From positions 49,172,218 to 49,236,217 of the forward strand of contig CM060181.1 of NCBI GenBank assembly GCA_030549775.1: DNA of 64,000 nt, written 5' to 3'. Both the position numbers and the translations under genes were made by a program. Under the pieces are notes generated by a model that saw only the letters and a list, made by a program, of their open reading frames with translations, was not told the DNA's origin and did no database searches. Position 1 is the stretch's first letter, and each line of letters begins with the position of its first letter. Shown here piece by piece: positions 46,193 to 56,600 of this stretch. Source of the stretch: Tamarix chinensis. Lineage: Eukaryota > Streptophyta > Magnoliopsida > Caryophyllales > Tamaricaceae.

Positions 46193-46960
46193 CTACTGCC
46201 TGGATCCACCCACTTTAGGAATAGTGGGTCTTATACTAGAAAAGTCTGACTGATCCAAATCAACGTCTACCTCCACCTTATCCGTAACACCATGCAGATT
46301 CTTTTGCTCCACCTCTTCAGACAATCTATCAGAAGAAGACTCAGATTTTTGGAGGAATAGGGACTCATTGAAGGTAACATCCCTGCTTGTCAAAAACTTG
46401 GATGCAGCTGGATCCCATAACCTGTAACCCTTCACACCGGATGTATAGCCAAGAAAGATACACTTCTTAGCTCTAGGCTCGAGCTTCCCATCATTCACAT
46501 AAGCATAGGCAGGACATCCAAAAATATGCAAATCAGAATAATCAGCTGGTTTGTCAGACCATACCTCCTCAGGTGTCTTCAAATTAATGGAATGATTGGG
46601 TGACCTGTTCACCAGGAATGCCGCCATGTGAACTGCCTCAGCCCAAAACTCCTTACCTAATCCAGCTTGTGACAACATACATCGAGCCTTCTCTAATAGG
46701 GTCCTATTCATCCTCTCAGCAACCCCATTCTGCTGTGGTCTTCCAACACAAGTGCGATGCCTAGCAATACCATGGTCCTCACAGTACTCAGTGAAACTAC
46801 ATTCCACAAACTCAAGGCCATTATCTGTTCTGAGACACTTCACTTGTCTCCCAGTCTGCTTCTCTAATAAAGTCTTCCAATGCTTGAAAACTTCAAAGAC
46901 ATCATTCTTATTTTTAATAAAATAAGTCCATACAGTGTCCAAGTCGCATATGCCAAAGTC
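46193..46960 (-). pseudogene. Copia integrase, HHCC and first catalytic Asp deleted
   Basis: Right after RLWHMRLGH the sequence jumps, with a frameshift, to VWTYFIKNKNDVFEVFKHWK. In the family about 75 residues lie between these points, including the rest of the zinc-binding HHCC and the first catalytic Asp. The remaining core is present: LRTDNGLEF (second Asp) and QQNGVAERMNRTLLEKARCM (catalytic Glu). The C-terminal part continues to a TAG at 46,193. The enzyme could not work even if read through. Confidence 0.9.
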
Positions 46961-47360
46961 TAGTAACATCTGAGTCAGACATACTCGATGATGTTACGGC
47001 AGCTACTCCCTCAACAGTGGAACCAACAAGCTCATACAGTGTCCTGATCCTCTTGCCTTTCATTGCAACAAGAGCCCCTCTAGTAATCCTCATCGTTCCA
47101 TCCTCGATCACACAACGATATCCATTACAATCCAAAGAACTCAATGAAATCAAGTTCTTGGTCATCTCAGGGACATGTCGAACATTAGACAGTGTTCTGA
47201 CCACACCATCATGCATTTTCACCTTCACTGTCCCAATCCCAGTAACTTTGCATGCAGCATCATTACCCATCAGAACTACTCCACCTCGAGTCATCTCGTA
47301 AGTCTGGAACCAGTTCCTGTTGGGACAAATATGGTAAGAGCATCCAGAGTCCAAGATTCA
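46960..47360 (-). pseudogene. Copia protease and pre-integrase segment
   Basis: ILDSGCSYHICPN carries the aspartic-protease D-S-G motif. TGA at 47,358-47,360 sits where the family has Trp. The frame continues through a conserved region to RLWHMRLGH near 46,985, the start of the GAG-pre-integrase (HHCC) module, which is then cut off. Confidence 0.88.
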
Positions 47361-47459
47361 CCTGTCCATAATCTTGGTCTGACTATCAGTGACAGTCAAC
47401 ACACCACCATCAGTATCATATTGAGCTATAGCAGCATCATCCTTTGTGCCAGATGATTC

Positions 47460-48227
47460 ACCAGGTTTATCTCCAGATATCTTATTAGGACAAAACTTCT
47501 TGATATGACCCTTCTTGTGACATCCATATCACATGACATTCTTGGATATGTTTTTCCTCGACTTTGACCTAGACTTCTTCTTCTCACCAAAACCCCGTTC
47601 CTGAGTTCTGCCCCTAGCTACAAGTCCCTCACTATGTGAGTCACTAGAACCACCTCCAGTCAACTGATTCTCAATCAGTTCCCGTTGTAGCAGGACGGTC
47701 TTGACATCATCAAGAACCAACTCATCATCCTTCCCATACAGTATGGTCTCACAAAAATGTTTGTAATCAACAGGCAAAGAACACAAAAATGTAATAGCAA
47801 GATCTTCATCATCCAATTTAACATCTATATTCCTCAGATCTATAATTATAGAGTCAAATTCATCAAGATGAGATTTTAGGGATTGTCCCTTACCTAATTT
47901 TAACTCATGCAACTTGCTCTTCAATAACAGATGATTCGTCACCGACTTCGTCATGTATAGAGACTCTAGCTTGAGCTATAAGGATGCCGCCGTTGTTTCT
48001 TTATCCACCTCACGCAAGACCTCATTAGACAAACACAACTGTATGGTGGAAAGGGCCTTTTGATCTATCTCCTTGAATTTCTCATCTGTCATCGAATCAG
48101 GCTTCTTTGATATCCCGAGTAATGCCTTCTCCAATCCATTCTGAATTAGGATCGCCTTCATCTTCAACTTCCATAAGCCGAAGTTCACAGACCGATCAAA
48201 CTTCTCTATATCAAATCTTGTAGACAT
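47460..48227 (-). pseudogene. Copia gag (capsid and zinc knuckle), interrupted
   Basis: It starts at ATG 48,227 with MSTRFDIEKFDRSVNFGLWK, the usual copia gag opening. The capsid region continues to AASL, where TAG at 47,976-47,978 stands for the expected Trp. It resumes LKLESLYMTKSVTNHLLLKS and runs through VKLDDEDLAITFLCSLP to 47,529. There a TGA replaces the first Cys of the knuckle, which otherwise reads YGCHKKGHIKKFC (CX2CX4HX4C). Gag forms the virus-like particle and binds element RNA. Confidence 0.9.
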
Positions 48228-48245
48228 CCCGAATACGAACCTAAC

Positions 48246-48257
48246 GCTCTGATACCA
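48246..48257 (-). promoter_or_regulatory. Copia primer-binding site (tRNA-iMet)
   Basis: Minus-strand TGGTATCAGAGC lies three bases from the 5' LTR end, the canonical initiator-tRNA site for minus-strand DNA synthesis. Confidence 0.95.
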
Positions 48258-48260
48258 ATT

Positions 48261-48965
48261 TGTTGTGGATCGATACCAATTCAGAAAAATAAGATCTAAT
48301 TAGAATCAATTAGAACACACAAGAATTGAGAAGAGAAAAAACACTCAAGAACACAGATTGGGGAAACAGATGATCTTATTGATGTGAAGTAATCGTGATT
48401 ACAAAGAATCAAAGAAATTATCACGTAAATCACTCAATACATCAAGGAATTACAATAGAACTCAATAGGAGAAGAAGACGGCGTTCGCTCTTAGATTAGG
48501 GTTCTAATCGCATGGTATTTATACTATACGAGACTGTCATTAACGAAAACCGAGGCGGAGCGAAAAACCCAAAAAACACGGACCGTATTAATAAACACGA
48601 CAACCCCGTGTTTAATTTCTATCTCTCGGCCTCTCCCGGAAAATAGAACATATTTTCCTGATGAAAAATACGGATCGTGTTTCCAAAACACGGGCCCCCC
48701 GTGTTTCTTTCCAGCTTTGATAGTCTTTAGTATTTCGGTCACAACTTCTTCATCTGACCTCCGATCGAGCTAATTTTTGATACGTTGGAAAGATAACAGA
48801 AAGATATACAACTTTAATGTTTAGCACATTTCAAAATTATAATATATTCAATGTAAAATATTCACATATTTCCAGAACAGCTCACGGTTCTACTTCAAAT
48901 TTCTTCGAAACACTTCACACACCAATCCAAGCTATTCTACACACCAAATACGAGTCACAAGCTCA
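48261..48965 (-). repeat. 5' LTR of the copia element
   Basis: This is a near-copy of 43,727-44,431. The outer end reads AGCTCA instead of AGCTAACA (two bases lost). A TATAAAT box at 48,517-48,523 (minus) is the likely core promoter for the element's transcript. Confidence 0.93.
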
Positions 48966-49079
48966 GATTTTTAGTATTAAGAAATTTGGTTAAGGCTAAA
49001 AATAAGATTTTTTGAGATTAGAATCAAATTATGGTGCTAATGATGAGGGATTAAGCTAAATAATTTTTTTGGGTGTTAC
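48966..49079 (-). repeat. Head of the 3-kb solo LTR, right of the copia insertion
   Basis: This 114-base remainder ends in GGGTGTTACA (49,070-49,079), i.e. the TGTAACACCC start on the minus strand. Confidence 0.65.
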
Positions 49080-49188
49080 ACCTGTACCTACAAATTACAA
49101 GCTTGTACTACTAGACCACCACCGGTCGGCGAGCCTACCATACCTGCCCCTTTTCCTCTTCCCCCTTTGTCTTATTCACCTCCTATTG

Positions 49189-49202
49189 GCCTATAAATAC
49201 CC
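49189..49202 (+). promoter_or_regulatory. TATA box within the LTR
   Basis: CCTATAAATACCCC is preceded by a CCTATTGG (CCAAT-type, inverted) word and followed by C/T-rich leader, a convincing plant core promoter. It fixes the transcription direction of this LTR family as plus here. Confidence 0.6.
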
Positions 49203-49789
49203 CGTACCCGACCTCAATTGAGATTCCTTTTCTGCCTAGAAAAATTTACCTCCCCTTGCGCCACCTCGACTTCAAACGTCTCCGCCATCACATGTACCCA
49301 GGCCGCTGCTAGTAACACCTGCCAAACTCCTCCCTACATCACCTTCCACCGAACCACACCACTTTCCACCCCTAATTTCCCCTACATAAGGTTCCTCAGG
49401 CGTGTAAAATTGGCTGCTTAATTTGCCACTTTACACCTATTGTCGCCCTTTTAGCCACCATGCGCCACCATCCTTGCCACAGCCACCACTCCTCCTACCT
49501 CCCAAAACACTCAACAAAGCCCCCTCTACCTCCCCCTACCTTCCTTTCTCCCTGCCTCCCTCTCCTTCACCCTTCTTCTCCCTCCACCGCCACCATTCCA
49601 ACCCCTTAACCCAGAGAATCCACCACCACCACAATCACCCTCTCACTCTCTCTTTTCTATCTTAGAGATCCACTTCTCCAACTTCCCTTACTCCTCTATC
49701 GCCGCTGCCCCTACCATGCACCACCGTCTAGTCACCACCACCCCTAGGTTATGCCCTAACCACCCTGACCTTTGAAAATAATTAATGTA

Positions 49790-49914
49790 ATTATTGTTTA
49801 ACTTTATTAGTATTAATATCATCATCATTATTATTACTATTACTATTATTATTACTATTGTTGTTGTTGTTGTTATAATAATAATTATTGTTGTTATTAG
49901 TATTATTATGACTC

Positions 49915-49945
<31 letters not shown>

Positions 49946-50140
49946 CGAACCATTATTATTATTATTATTAAATTTGGCCCTATTATTAATAATGTTACTA
50001 TTATTATGGTTATTAGAAACTTATTATTTTTAAATTCAAACTATTATTAATATTGCTATTAATATTATTATTATTATTATCATTATCATTATTGTTATTA
50101 ATACCTATATCACTAATATTACTAATACTACTACTACTAC

Positions 50141-50200
<60 letters not shown>

Positions 50201-50340
50201 TATCATCATTATTGACGGTATCTTAGTATTACTAATACTATTATTATTATTATTACTGTTATGATTTGGGTTATTATTAGTATCATCACTATTGTTATTA
50301 TTGTTATTATTGTTGTTGTTGCTAATAGTAAAGATATTAT
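49790..50340 (+). repeat. ATT/ATC/GTT triplet-repeat tract
   Basis: About 550 bases consist almost wholly of ATT, ATC, ACT and GTT-type triplets. A perfect (CAT/ATC) core of more than 20 units lies at about 50,139-50,201. Overlapping frames on both strands encode only Ile/Leu/Val runs and are not genes. Confidence 0.9.
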
Positions 50341-51639
50341 CTTTAGTAATATAAATATTAATAATAATACTTTAACATGGACCAATATAACTACCAAGAC
50401 TATTTTAACTAGTAATAGTATGATTAGCTACTTTAAGAATAATACCCTTACTTTTACGTATAAAACTACTGTTATTATTGTTAACCTTAATACTAGGTTA
50501 TGATAAGGGTAAAGTAGGAAGTAATGATAATATTGGTTAAAGGAAAGTCAACCCTTAGTATTTCCCTCCTATAGGTGAATCAAGTCAAAATCTTAAGGTG
50601 TCGTAGGAGCGTGATCCAAGCTTGATGTTGTATTAGATAAGGATGTAGTTAAGGCCAATTATGTGCTTTATATGCCATGTGTTATGTTATGTTGTGTACC
50701 TTATATTATTATGACTACTTACTTGTAGTGCAGTGTGGAGTTAAGGTACGTTTATGTGACTTCCTTATGGCATGTGTAAAATGATGCGTATGTTGTGCTT
50801 GTGGTGTTATGTGATGTGACCCTCTAGGGCATGCATGCTAGGATGGTTTAATGAGATGGTATGGGGTGAAAGGATGAAAAGGAGGATAAGGAAAATGAGT
50901 GGATTAAAGAGGAATGAAAACAATCTAATTATCTTATGAACCATGAAGGGACAAATTAAAGGGAAATATAGACAAAATAAGAGAGTGGAATGGATCTTGC
51001 ATGGGAAAATCTAGGGTTTGCATGGGATGGATGGTGTTTGTATGGGGATAATCCTTACATGTGAAAAGTTACCTTGGGGTGTAAGTAAGGTAAGGGAAGA
51101 TTTATTGGGGTGATTGGAGTCCTTGGGTGGAAAATAGTACGTAGGTTGGTATAAGAGTGTACAAGGAACTTGGCTAGGGTTTGGGGTGACAAACTAGGGC
51201 TTCGTGGTAACATGTGTAAAATGGGAAGTAAGGTAAAATGTTTAGAGTTGGACCTAAGTGAGAGGATGAGTTGGAGATAAAGGATCATTAGTTGTGTGGG
51301 TTAGAGAAAGGATGGGCCATATAGGCCAAATTAGGGTTTTCAAGAAAACCCTAGAAGGCAATAGGAAGTTGTCCTTAGATGGTATAAGGAAGTGGGCCTC
51401 TACCCACACCCTTAGGGGTGGGGTAATTGTGGTAAGTAAGGAAAGGAGTGAAAGGATGTCTGAATGTGTTGGAAGGCGTAAAAGTCCCAATATATGGGAT
51501 GGGCCACTCTTAGGGGAATAGAAGTAGACGGATTGTGTCAACGGGTAATCCAAAGGACATGCATGTCGAGGGTAGAAATATTTATCAAATAAGACACGAA
51601 TAAGATACTAAATATTTAAAGAGGAAGATTGTTGAGCCG
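50341..51639. other. Middle part of the LTR, no recognised feature
   Basis: G/A-rich and T-rich alternating DNA between the triplet tract and the module array. Small open frames on both strands have no recognisable homology. Confidence 0.4.
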
Positions 51640-52000
51640 GACCCAGACTAGACTACCAGCAAATAATAGTGGTTAGGAACTAGGGTGCCTTGGAGACTAA
51701 TCTATCGGAGAATAATAGTGGCCAGGAGCGTTCTATCCTACATGTTTCCAGTCCACCAGCTATAATAGTGGGGGATTCTATGCTAAAAAACCAAACCTAA
51801 TAATTTTAAACCATGGAAAAAATACTATCTACTTATGATGAAACACCATGAGAGTCGAGGCCAGATAGGTCCACCGGTGAATAATAGTGGCCAGGTGCCT
51901 TATGTCCTAGAGACCGTTCCACCAACAAATAAGAGTGGCCAGGTACGTTCTGTCCTAGGTGTTTTTCTAGTCCACTATCTATAATAGTGGGGTTCACATA
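51640..52000 (+). repeat. AATAGTGG module array
   Basis: Units read (C/G)GTCCACCGG(T/C)GAATAATAGTGG, then CCAGGTGC or CCAGGAGCGTTCT and 'GTCCTA'. Copies lie near 51,655, 51,705, 51,760, 51,870, 51,915 and 51,970. Confidence 0.8.
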
Positions 52001-52683
52001 CTCTCATAGATTGATAATAAGGTGTTAAATGAGTATACTGACCAGATATCTAAAGAATAAGCTTAACCGGACGATAATATGGCCTCTACAATCTGCATTG
52101 CTTGTATGTTTATCTGTATGATCATGCTTTTATTATATGCCTCTTGTGTATGGCCTTAGTTGTATGGTTACCTTACTCAATACATAGCGTACTAATCACT
52201 CATTTTATGGGTGTTGCTCATTCCCAAGAGCAGAGGGTCCTACTGAGTTTGTTTAGGTAGGAGACGCCATCTTCAATGCCTATGATACTTATGAGGCATT
52301 GGGCGGCACTGAGAGTTGAGCTTTGGATTGGGCATGGGGTGCTGGGAGCAACATTAGTCAGACTCTCTCTCTTTTAATTCAGTTTACTTATGTATCATTT
52401 TTTTTATTTTGTCATACTATACATTTTACCTCTCACGGGAACTTTGATTACGTACTTTATTAGGCTGTATAACTTTTAACGTGCATTCTAATTTCCGTGT
52501 TATGAATATTTTAGTTTTATCTCTGTTTTAAGTTGTTTAATGTTCTTATGAAATTATCCTTAGCCTTGTGGTTGGTACGAGACCGGCCGGGGGCCGAGTT
52601 TGTAGTGATCACAGCGGTAGTACTCCCTATGCTTATGTTTGTTTTAATTAAAAAAAATTCAACTATAATTTTTGAGGATGTTA

Positions 52684-53430
52684 CACTAGGTGCTAAGTTA
52701 TCAAGAAATACAACATGATACTCATCAATAAGCTCATTTAATTAAGGTTACTATCACTTATTCTCCCACTGTAGGGTTTCTTTGATAATCAAAGCATAAT
52801 ACTACCTTCTTCCTTTATACATTCTATCATAACCTTTTCATGGAGAAAAAAAAAATTCTTTTTATTCTCAACTATGTTATCATTATCGAAGGTTTAAGTT
52901 TTTGTTTTTTTCTTATCTTCTTTCAACAAGATACTCACTAGTGATATCATTATTTTTAACACATTTAGCATATTTTTATGGTCTGTCTAATAAGATTTCA
53001 CATATATCCATAGGTAAGATATTGCATAGCACATCATCATGATAATAACCAATTCAAAATGATACTAAGGTTTATTTTTTTTACCTTAACTCTTTTATCT
53101 TTGTTGAGACATTAAAAAGAATAAGGCTTCAGATGTAGTGTTGTCTCTAATCCCAAGTCCTTCACCATCCTCTCATTAGCTACATTTGTATACAATCCGC
53201 TATTAATGATAACTCAACAACTTCCTTTGGTCTTGAATATGTTTTCTCGTTGATTGGGTTACTCATTAGCATGAATTTGAAGAACTCTTTACAACGCATA
53301 ACAAGCATTACCCTCGTCCTCGGATTCACTTGAACTTACTTCATTTGGCTATACCTCAGTGTCTTCATTACAAGTATCCATAACTATAATCACTTGTATG
53401 GACAACACCCTTGGGTTGGGAAATTATCTA
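52684..53430 (-). pseudogene. Gypsy protease and pre-RT region, degraded
   Basis: At the left end the minus strand reads ELIDEYHVVFLDNLA, matching the 'ELLxEYxDVFPDxLP' motif just before RT in gypsy elements; it is the continuation of 40,177. The rest, where protease should be, is too degraded to read. Confidence 0.55.
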
Positions 53431-54466
53431 GAAAAGTGTCCATATCCTTTGTACTTAAAACATTTCTTTATAGAGATCTCATTTACCTTAGCCTTGCCTT
53501 TATCCTCTCAAGTAGGTCCTTGCTTCTTATCGACTTTGGTAGTACTTGAGGTACCCAACCCATACTTCGTGGCATGTGCATTTGAGTATTAATTTGTACA
53601 AGAAGTACTTTGCTTGCTATGAGATTTAATGGACTTAATGTTCTTCTCAAGTCTCAAAGATAGATTAATCATATCATCAAGAGAATCATGCAAAAAAGTT
53701 TTAATTTTATCTCAAATCATCATGTTAAGGCTGTCTAGAAATCTAACACATGTTTGGTATTTTTCTCATGAATATCACAATAAGTGTTAATCTTTTAAAC
53801 TCTCTAACATATTCTCCGATACTTAAAAGTCTTTACCTAAGAGTAGTAAATATAATATAATTATCTTGCTTATACTCCTTAGGTACAAATTTGTTTCTTA
53901 GATGTTTCTTGAGATTATCCCAAGACTTGAGTTTAGATTTATCATCTCTTTCTCTACTCTTTTTCAAGTTATCATAACATATACTAGAAAAATTCTTAAA
54001 CTTAAGAGTAGGTAGTTTGAACTTTTATTCATGATGATAATCATTAAATTCAAATATATCCTCTACCTCATGTACCACTCAATAAATAATTCAACATCAA
54101 GTTTTATATCAAAATTGGAAAGGTCAAGTCTTATAACTTTATCTTCTCTATGATATGATGCCCTGGTTGATGGACATAGAATGTTATATTGATCCCACTT
54201 CCTTGTAACTCTTTTTCATGGTCTACAAGTGAGTTTAGATATCTTCCTCTTGCTGGTGTTTTCTTTGATTCACTTCCCATTCGATATCTATAGAACTCCT
54301 TTTGTTCTTTCACATTTTGGACCGAATCTTGCTCGACAAATTGAGACTCCATCCTTTTCAATTGAGTTTGAGTTACAGGAAGTTGATTAAGTTGAGCATT
54401 GTTTGTATCTATATTTTTTGAGAGCTTTTAGATTGCCTCAAAATATTTTTTTTTTCCATCCTCCAT
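53430..54466 (-). pseudogene. Gypsy gag
   Basis: It starts at ATG 54,466 (MEDGKKKYFEAI, then a stop), followed by NNAQLNQLPVTQTQLKRMES. The Retrotrans_gag core reads SWDNLKKHLRNKFVPKEYKQ, then GEYVREFKR near 53,800-53,930. A degenerate zinc knuckle KCFKYKGYGHFSR lies near 53,450. Order and motifs are those of plant gypsy gag ('KxHLRxRFVPxEYxQ'). Stops are scattered. Confidence 0.72.
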
Positions 54467-55380
54467 TGTTGTCAACTTACAATACACTATAAGAAAACTT
54501 AGTATTTATAGGGTTTTGATTAGGAAACCTGAATCAGAATTGATACCTCTTGGGCTTTACTTAGTTCTTGAACAAAATTTTGAATCAAATGGATTAAAAA
54601 CAAGAATAAAAATCAATTATATCACAAACACAAATTGATTTTTACACCTTACACATTTCTTGTTCAGTTCTTGATATATAATTTAACAAACTAAATCTAA
54701 GTCACTTGGTATACTTCAAACACTCATGCAAGTTTTCTATGCCATGTCGTCTAGTATGTCCAAGGTAAAGTCAAAAAACTAATCTACATGCACTATATGT
54801 AGAAATATCACAAAATAACCTATCCAAATCATAAAATTCACAAGGCTTAGGGTTTAATAAGCAGAAAGCACACAATCTTCAAAAAATCTCAAGGATCAAG
54901 CTATGATTATTATTAATGAATGATTGGTATCATGATTCTAAATTGGTTATAAAAATTAATTATTTAACATGAATAATTAGACTTAATCAAATGGGATAAC
55001 ATGTATAATAAGTCTCATCAAGAGAAATAAAACATAATGAATACACATACATGGTATCCCTTCTAAGTCGTTAGATAGCCTTAGATATATTCACTTATAG
55101 TTTTTCTATCTTTTACATTCAATCATTCATTATTTGTTTCAATATTACCATGGAACACTACCTATCTTATCCTATGTTTAATTCATATACGTTCAATTCA
55201 GGGCACAAACATGCACACAAAATTCCAATAATGACAATGAAGCCTCAAAGAATTCTAGAAAGGATGATCTAGAACCTTATTATAAGGCATGTGTGGTGCG
55301 CTTTTGCTTGTTTCAACTTTGAAGGAGGAGTCTCCTCCAAGGTTTGTTGATCCAATACCTTGCTTTCATGCTAAAATTGA
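54467..55380 (-). other. Gypsy 5' untranslated region
   Basis: This lies between the 5' LTR and the gag ATG. It has no clear tRNA primer-binding match next to the LTR (the minus strand reads TCAATTTTAGCATGAAAGC). It includes AT-rich DNA without coding signal. Confidence 0.45.
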
Positions 55381-56164
55381 TGTGGAAGATAATAGAGGAA
55401 TTATTCTTTTACAAAAATAAGTTTTTTTTTTCATCTTTGCCTTTAGAGTTGATAATTTTTCTCAAATAGTTGATGTGGTCGAATGTAGGTGATGATCGAT
55501 AATGCTCTTAAATTTAGGACTGATATTAAACAAGATCACTCAATTCTATAGAGAAATCACTAAGTTTTCTCTAGAATACAAAACCTAAACTCTCAAGAAT
55601 AAACTCACTTAAATAAGAAGGAAAGGAATTTTGAAATTCTCACTTGATTCTTCATTAATTGTTATTGGGATTGTACAAGGTGATGTTACACACACAAACA
55701 CACACAGGTAGGCCTAGTTTGGCCTTTACCAACTAAGCCCAACTAAACCAGCCTTAACTAGCTAGATTAGCTTAGTTAATAAAAGATATAAACTAATGCA
55801 CCATGAACCTATATTATGCATATAATGATCTACAATTATAATTCGTAAGACATTATAAAGTATATATAAAATCTCAAAACTAAACAAAACCCTAGTCATG
55901 CAATACATTTAATACTCATGTAACCAAGCTTTGTATGTTGTATTTCTATCTTCTATGCAACTTTTTAACCTTTATCTTGTACACTAAATTTATTTGATGA
56001 ATTATTATTCTTATAAACATATATAATGCCTAAAAGAATCACTTAGTAAAATATTAGTAGTATTAGGATTAGAATGAGGGTTTTTAAGAAAAATTGGTAC
56101 CATCTCCAAGTATGCTAACTCTTGGCCTCTAATAGAAGAAGAGTAAAATTGAGATGCTTCTACA
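55381..56164 (-). repeat. 5' LTR of the gypsy element
   Basis: It begins TGTGGAAGAT on the left and ends TTCTACA on the right. At 784 bp it is longer than its partner because it retains about 100 bases, including an (AC)n stretch near 55,690-55,705. Confidence 0.8.
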
Positions 56165-56600
56165 TTAAAACTAGCTTGGGGAAAACCTTAGTAAAGGAAA
56201 ATACTGCAACTCCTATTGTAATGTCTTAACATGTGTAGGTGTCCACTCATTTCAAATGTATAGAACATTGTCTTCTGGCTTTGTAATGATTTCTTTTTGC
56301 AAGGTTGGGGTTACAAAAACCTTCTTTAGATCCTAGAGTAGGCATTTGAACCACTTACGGTCCGATTATGGATCTCCATCATTACATGGCTTTGAGTGAA
56401 TTCAAGGCCTCCATCCTATTGAGACCAAAGCAACTGGTGGTATACTGAAACCTTAAATGAAATAAAATTAAATGTAGCTGAGTATCTAGATAAATTAATT
56501 CCACCAAATGGTAAGTAACAAGTGTAGCATACATATTAATTTTGAAATAGAAATGTAGAGCATATACTAATAGTATTGAATAGTGTAAGGTAAGAAAGAC
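56165..56600. other. Spacer, probably 3' region of the Tat-lineage element
   Basis: There is no open frame with recognisable homology. It lies immediately downstream (minus strand) of the Tat-type pol. Confidence 0.3.

Larger units (their letters stand above)
43727..48965 (-). mobile_element. Complete but mutated Ty1/copia element
   Basis: Two 705-bp LTRs (43,727-44,431 and 48,261-48,965), a tRNA-iMet primer site next to the right LTR and a polypurine tract next to the left LTR orient it on the minus strand. Order gag, protease, integrase, RT, RNase H defines Ty1/copia; the gag opening (MSTRFDIEKFD) and PPT-LTR junction suggest the Tnt1/Tork group. Six stop codons and one integrase deletion with frameshift make it non-autonomous. 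Flanks GTTTT and GATTT are an imperfect duplication. By eye I count about a dozen differences over the first 330 aligned LTR bases, so it is one of the younger insertions here. Confidence 0.95.
40858..49079 (-). mobile_element. About 3-kb solo LTR interrupted by a copia element
   Basis: On the minus strand it starts TGTAACACCCAAAAAAATT (49,079) and ends near TTTGGCGTTATTATA (40,858). Removing the copia insertion (43,727-48,965) leaves about 2.98 kb. Contents in minus orientation: AT-rich head, pyrimidine-rich leader (43,600-43,000), AATAGTGG-type modules (41,940-41,480) and a tail shared with the LTR at 59,501 (TGTAAGGATCGTGG..., TTGGACTCTTAGT, GGATCCC). No pol is visible and no clean target duplication was found. 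Confidence 0.65.
40178..52683. mobile_element. Composite insertion in the gypsy RT region
   Basis: Gypsy coding sequence stops at about 40,177 (RGIEHVID) and its upstream part (LIDEYHVVFLDNLA on the minus strand) resumes at about 52,684. Between lie an LTR tail in minus orientation (40,178-40,704), a short plus-oriented LTR head piece (40,705-40,857), a minus-oriented solo LTR (40,858-49,079) holding a copia element, and a plus-oriented LTR (49,080-52,683) ending GGATGTTACA. The two outer tails are inverted copies, not direct repeats, so this is not a simple LTR retrotransposon insertion. Confidence 0.7.
49080..52683 (+). mobile_element. Plus-oriented 3.6-kb LTR ending GGATGTTACA
   Basis: In order: GTACTACTAG head; a TATA box CCTATAAATACCCC at about 49,189-49,202 preceded by CACCTCCTATTGG; a pyrimidine-rich leader (49,230-49,760); a triplet-repeat tract (49,790-50,340); anonymous DNA; AATAGTGG modules (51,640-52,000); and a tail ending GAGGATGTTACA. 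No gag or pol is inside. The tail is duplicated in inverted form at 40,178-40,704. Confidence 0.65.
36458..56164 (-). mobile_element. Ty3/gypsy element, minus strand, split by a 12.5-kb insertion
   Basis: LTRs at 36,458-37,112 and 55,381-56,164 are similar throughout (GGAAGATAATAGAGGAATTA, GAGAAATCACTAAGTTTT, AAGTATGCTAACTCTTG). Between them, right to left: gag (about 54,466-53,430), a piece before RT (52,684-52,760), then after the insertion (40,178-52,683) RT, RNase H and integrase (40,177-38,150). A hAT MITE (37,374-37,880) lies before the 3' LTR. Domain order gag-RT-RH-IN defines Ty3/gypsy. Stops, frameshifts and a YLDN active site show it is inactive. Flanking 5-mers (CCTAA, TTAAA) do not match, so either the edges have decayed or I am off by a few bases. 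Confidence 0.85.

Noticed and set aside
50139..50201. CRISPR-like regular array
   Set aside because: It is a plain (CAT)n microsatellite without spacers, in a plant genome.
49794..50503. Ile/Val/Leu-rich open frames on both strands
   Set aside because: They arise from ATT/ATC/GTT triplets and would be open in almost any frame.
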